Shown piece after piece: positions 62,701-64,000 of a stretch of 64,000 nt of DNA. Origin of the DNA: Pseudomonas sp. S09G 359. Its GTDB lineage: Bacteria > Pseudomonadota > Gammaproteobacteria > Pseudomonadales > Pseudomonadaceae. The position numbers and the translations under genes are program-made. The notes beneath the pieces are model-generated. The model searched no databases. It was not told the origin of the DNA and saw nothing but the letters and a program-made list of their open reading frames with translations. Each line of letters begins with the position of its first letter. The first letter of the stretch is position 1. The stretch lies in assembly GCF_002843605.1 (NCBI RefSeq), contig NZ_CP025263.1, forward strand, positions 2,509,501 to 2,573,500, in the 5' to 3' direction.

Positions 62701-64000
62701 GCTGCAGCACGACCTGCCACGCGTGCTGTACGAGGCGCCGGTTACCGACCTGCAAAAACGCCTGGCCAGCGTCTGGGCCCAGGTGCTGAAGGTCGAGCAG
62801 GTGGGCCTGCAAGACAACTTCTTCAGCCTGGGTGGTCATTCCCTGCTGGCCACCCAAATCATCTCCCGAGCTCGACGTGTGCTGGGTACTGATGTGGCCC
62901 TGCGCACGGTGTTCGAAACCGCCAGCTTCGGTGAGTTTTGTGCCGCGGTGGCGCTGGCTGATCCTGTCGGCACGCGTCCGGCGCTCACGCGCCTGACCGG
63001 CCAGCAACCTCGGCTGGCCTCGTTTGCGCAGCAGCGCCAGTGGCTGTTCTGGACCCTGGAGCCCGACAGCGTTGCCTATCACACGCCGATCATCGTCAAG
63101 CTGCAGGGCGAGCTGGACCGTCGGGCGCTGGAGCAAACGTTCGCGGCGCTGGCTGCCCGTCATGAGGCATTTCGTACTCGCTTCGTGCTTGACGGCGATG
63201 TGTTGTGCCAGCAGGTAGAGGCGCAATCACGGGTTGCGGTGCAATGGCAGTCGCTGGCGGGTTCGGTGGAGCCTGCGGTGCTGGCCGAGACGCACGCGTT
63301 GTTTGACCTGGCCGACGGCCCGTTGATGCGGGTCAAGGTGTTCCAGCTCGAGCCACAACAGCATCTGCTGGTGGTGACGTTGCATCACATCATTTCCGAT
63401 GGCGCGTCCATGGGCGTGCTGGGGCGTGAGTTCGCCGCGCTGTATGCGGCGTTCCACGCCGGCCAGGCCCCGCAACTGTCAGCGTTGGCGGTGCAATACA
63501 GTGACTATGCGCAATGGCAGCGCGACTGGCTGGCCACGGGCGAAATGCAGCGCCAACTGGACTACTGGCGTGGGCAATTGGGCACCGAGCATCCGGTGCT
63601 GGAACTGGCCACCGATCACCCGCGTCGCGACGGCCAGGGCTACCGCGAGGGCCGCGTGGATTTCACGCTTGATCCGCTGTTGGCGTCGGGCGTGCGCGGC
63701 CTGGCTCAGCGCAGCCAGCTGACGCTTTTCCAGCTGTTTGTTGCCTCATTCGGTGTGCTGCTGCAGCGCTATTCGAGCAGCGATGACGTGCGCATCGGCG
63801 TGCCGGTCAGCAACCGTAACGCTCAGGAACTGGAAGGCGTTGTGGGCTTTTTCGTCAACACCTTGGTGCTACGCCTGCAACTGGACCCGCAGTTGTCGGT
63901 GCTGGAGGTTCTGCAGCAGAGCAAGACCACCGCCTTGGCGGCCCAGGCCCATCAGGACCTGCCGTTCGACAAGCTGGTGGAGGCGCTGAACCCGCAACGC
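59702..64000 (+). CDS. Non-ribosomal peptide synthetase, pyoverdine type (5' part, C-A-T-C)
   Basis: The first 1433 residues of an open frame. The start (MNAEDSLKLARRFIGLPLEK) resembles the N-terminus of PvdI/PvdJ-type enzymes as I recall them. Domains: condensation C1 (HHIVSDG at 182-188), adenylation A1 (core YTSGSTG from 658), carrier T1 (phosphopantetheine Ser1047 in LGGHS), and a second condensation domain (HHIISDG at 1228-1234) that is cut by the window end. No epimerisation domain is seen between T1 and the second C. The A1 specificity residues, aligned to GrsA, read D-L-T-K-V-G-H-V-G, an Asp code, which fits aspartate or hydroxyaspartate in a pyoverdine. Confidence 0.88.
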   Translation, partial: MNAEDSLKLARRFIGLPLEKRQMFLQALQKEGVDFSRFPIPAGVEAEDRQALSYAQQRMWFLWQLDPASGAYNLPSAVRLVGRLNSPALEQAFMALVERHETLRTVFVQDADDQARQVPCQQPLHITHTDISSRAADAREAWVQGEAERVALEPFDLSQGPLLRVQVIKLAEQEHVLLLTLHHIVSDGWSMGVLIEEFTQLYGAIDAGLAPRLEPLPIQYSDYALWQRRWLEAGEQQRQLDYWRGVLGEEHPVLNMPTDHPRPARPSQRGARHEWVIAKDLADGLRHSARQQEVTLFMLLLGAFGTLLHRYCGQDDIRIGVPIANRNRSEIEGLIGFFVNTQVLRMQFDAQVPADQLIQQVKAAALGAQAHQDLPFEQLVEGLNLARDASHHPLFQVMYNHQPQVADLETLTVSADLQLSQVQWASRTTRFDLTLDTFERGGQLCAAFTYASDLFTAQTIERLADYWQALLAALVRDPKARIGDLPLLTAGQAQQAVGQGNEPLVEGDSQLCIHHLIERQAASVPDATALVFSGHALSYRELNAQANRLAHRLIALGVGPDVPVGIAVERSLQMVVGMLAVLKAGGAYVPLDPDFPPQRLVHMAQDSGIRLLVTQADVSERLPVLAGVQSVLIDAHDELPASNPDLALNPDHLAYVIYTSGSTGTAKGVSLSHRSLVNYVQGILHTLPLADARSMAVVSTLSADLGHTTLFGALCSGCALHVLGLDLTLDAERFGAYMAEQQIDVLKIVPSHMEALLSDNPAASGLPRQCLVMGGEAASPALLERIRALGGECRVVNHYGPTETTVGVLTTADELPEQAMASLGRPLPNTTAWVLEDGLQPAMVGACAELYLGGAGLARGYLGRAAMTAERFVPHPFGVAGERLYRTGDLVRSRADGTIEFKGRVDHQVKVRGYRIELGEINACLRQHAAVREAVTLVAGEANNPHIVAYVVLDHACSNEELRHALSAELPDYMVPATFVCLDALPLTLNGKLDLQALAALQHDLPRVLYEAPVTDLQKRLASVWAQVLKVEQVGLQDNFFSLGGHSLLATQIISRARRVLGTDVALRTVFETASFGEFCAAVALADPVGTRPALTRLTGQQPRLASFAQQRQWLFWTLEPDSVAYHTPIIVKLQGELDRRALEQTFAALAARHEAFRTRFVLDGDVLCQQVEAQSRVAVQWQSLAGSVEPAVLAETHALFDLADGPLMRVKVFQLEPQQHLLVVTLHHIISDGASMGVLGREFAALYAAFHAGQAPQLSALAVQYSDYAQWQRDWLATGEMQRQLDYWRGQLGTEHPVLELATDHPRRDGQGYREGRVDFTLDPLLASGVRGLAQRSQLTLFQLFVASFGVLLQRYSSSDDVRIGVPVSNRNAQELEGVVGFFVNTLVLRLQLDPQLSVLEVLQQSKTTALAAQAHQDLPFDKLVEALNPQR

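Overview
The window reads as chromosomal DNA of a Pseudomonas fluorescens-group bacterium. Evidence: high GC with Pseudomonas-type codon use, many REPIN-type palindromes (GCGGGCTTGCTCGC and GGGGGCTTGCCCCC subtypes), an amiE/amiB pair, cobF, and a non-ribosomal peptide synthetase at the right edge that resembles the pyoverdine peptide-chain enzymes. No rRNA, tRNA, CRISPR array, prophage or intact insertion sequence was seen.

Region by region. 1-2.8 kb: tyrosinase and a translationally coupled unknown partner, divergent from an Lrp/AsnC regulator. 3.3-13.4 kb: a long plus-strand run that matches the gene order I recall for the P. aeruginosa Pdt locus (PhdA-like protein, TpsB outer-membrane transporter, lectin-ExbB fusion, ExbD, TonB, porin, coiled-coil protein, YbjN protein, PpiC, LysR regulator), but with no TpsA exoprotein in the window. 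13.9-18.4 kb: a histidine-phosphatase-like protein with cobF, an esterase, a small exported protein and a CPA2 antiporter. 18.6-19.3 kb: higBA toxin-antitoxin. 19.4-25.1 kb: a compact four-gene operon (crotonase, AurF-like di-iron N-oxygenase, AsnB amidotransferase, EamA exporter) with a divergent AraC regulator, which looks like an uncharacterised small-molecule pathway. 25.2-28.1 kb: DUF726-type hydrolase and MntH. 28.1-28.7 kb: Phd/PIN toxin-antitoxin. 29-33.9 kb: LysR with two YdcZ-type transporters, a metallothionein too short for ordinary ORF calling, two small conserved proteins, and AraC-XapX-dehydrogenase. 34-36 kb: a purine nucleoside uptake pair (NUP and Tsx) below a PurR-like palindrome. 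36.2-39.5 kb: AraC regulator, polyol-binding protein and sorbitol-type dehydrogenase without the ABC membrane genes. 39.5-43.1 kb: NAD salvage (nrtR, pncA, pncB, nadE). 43.2-56.3 kb: a short-chain amide system made of a response regulator, an NCS1-permease histidine kinase, a five-gene ABC importer, formamidase FmdA with FmdB, amidase AmiE and the AAA+ protein AmiB. 56.3-58.9 kb: a MATE and an MFS exporter. 58.9-59.5 kb: hicAB. 59.7-64 kb: the NRPS, running off the window.

How parts work together. In the amide block the kinase and regulator probably sense an amide or urea-like compound and switch on both the importer and the hydrolases. Similar TACGTCA-type palindromes lie upstream of the importer operon and of fmdA. 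The NAD genes form a classical NrtR-controlled salvage route with an operator-like palindrome between nrtR and pncA. REPINs sit at operon boundaries, and one has been captured as the 3' end of pncB. The NRPS starts with a condensation domain and an adenylation domain whose specificity residues read as Asp, and a degenerate iron-starvation sigma promoter lies just upstream.
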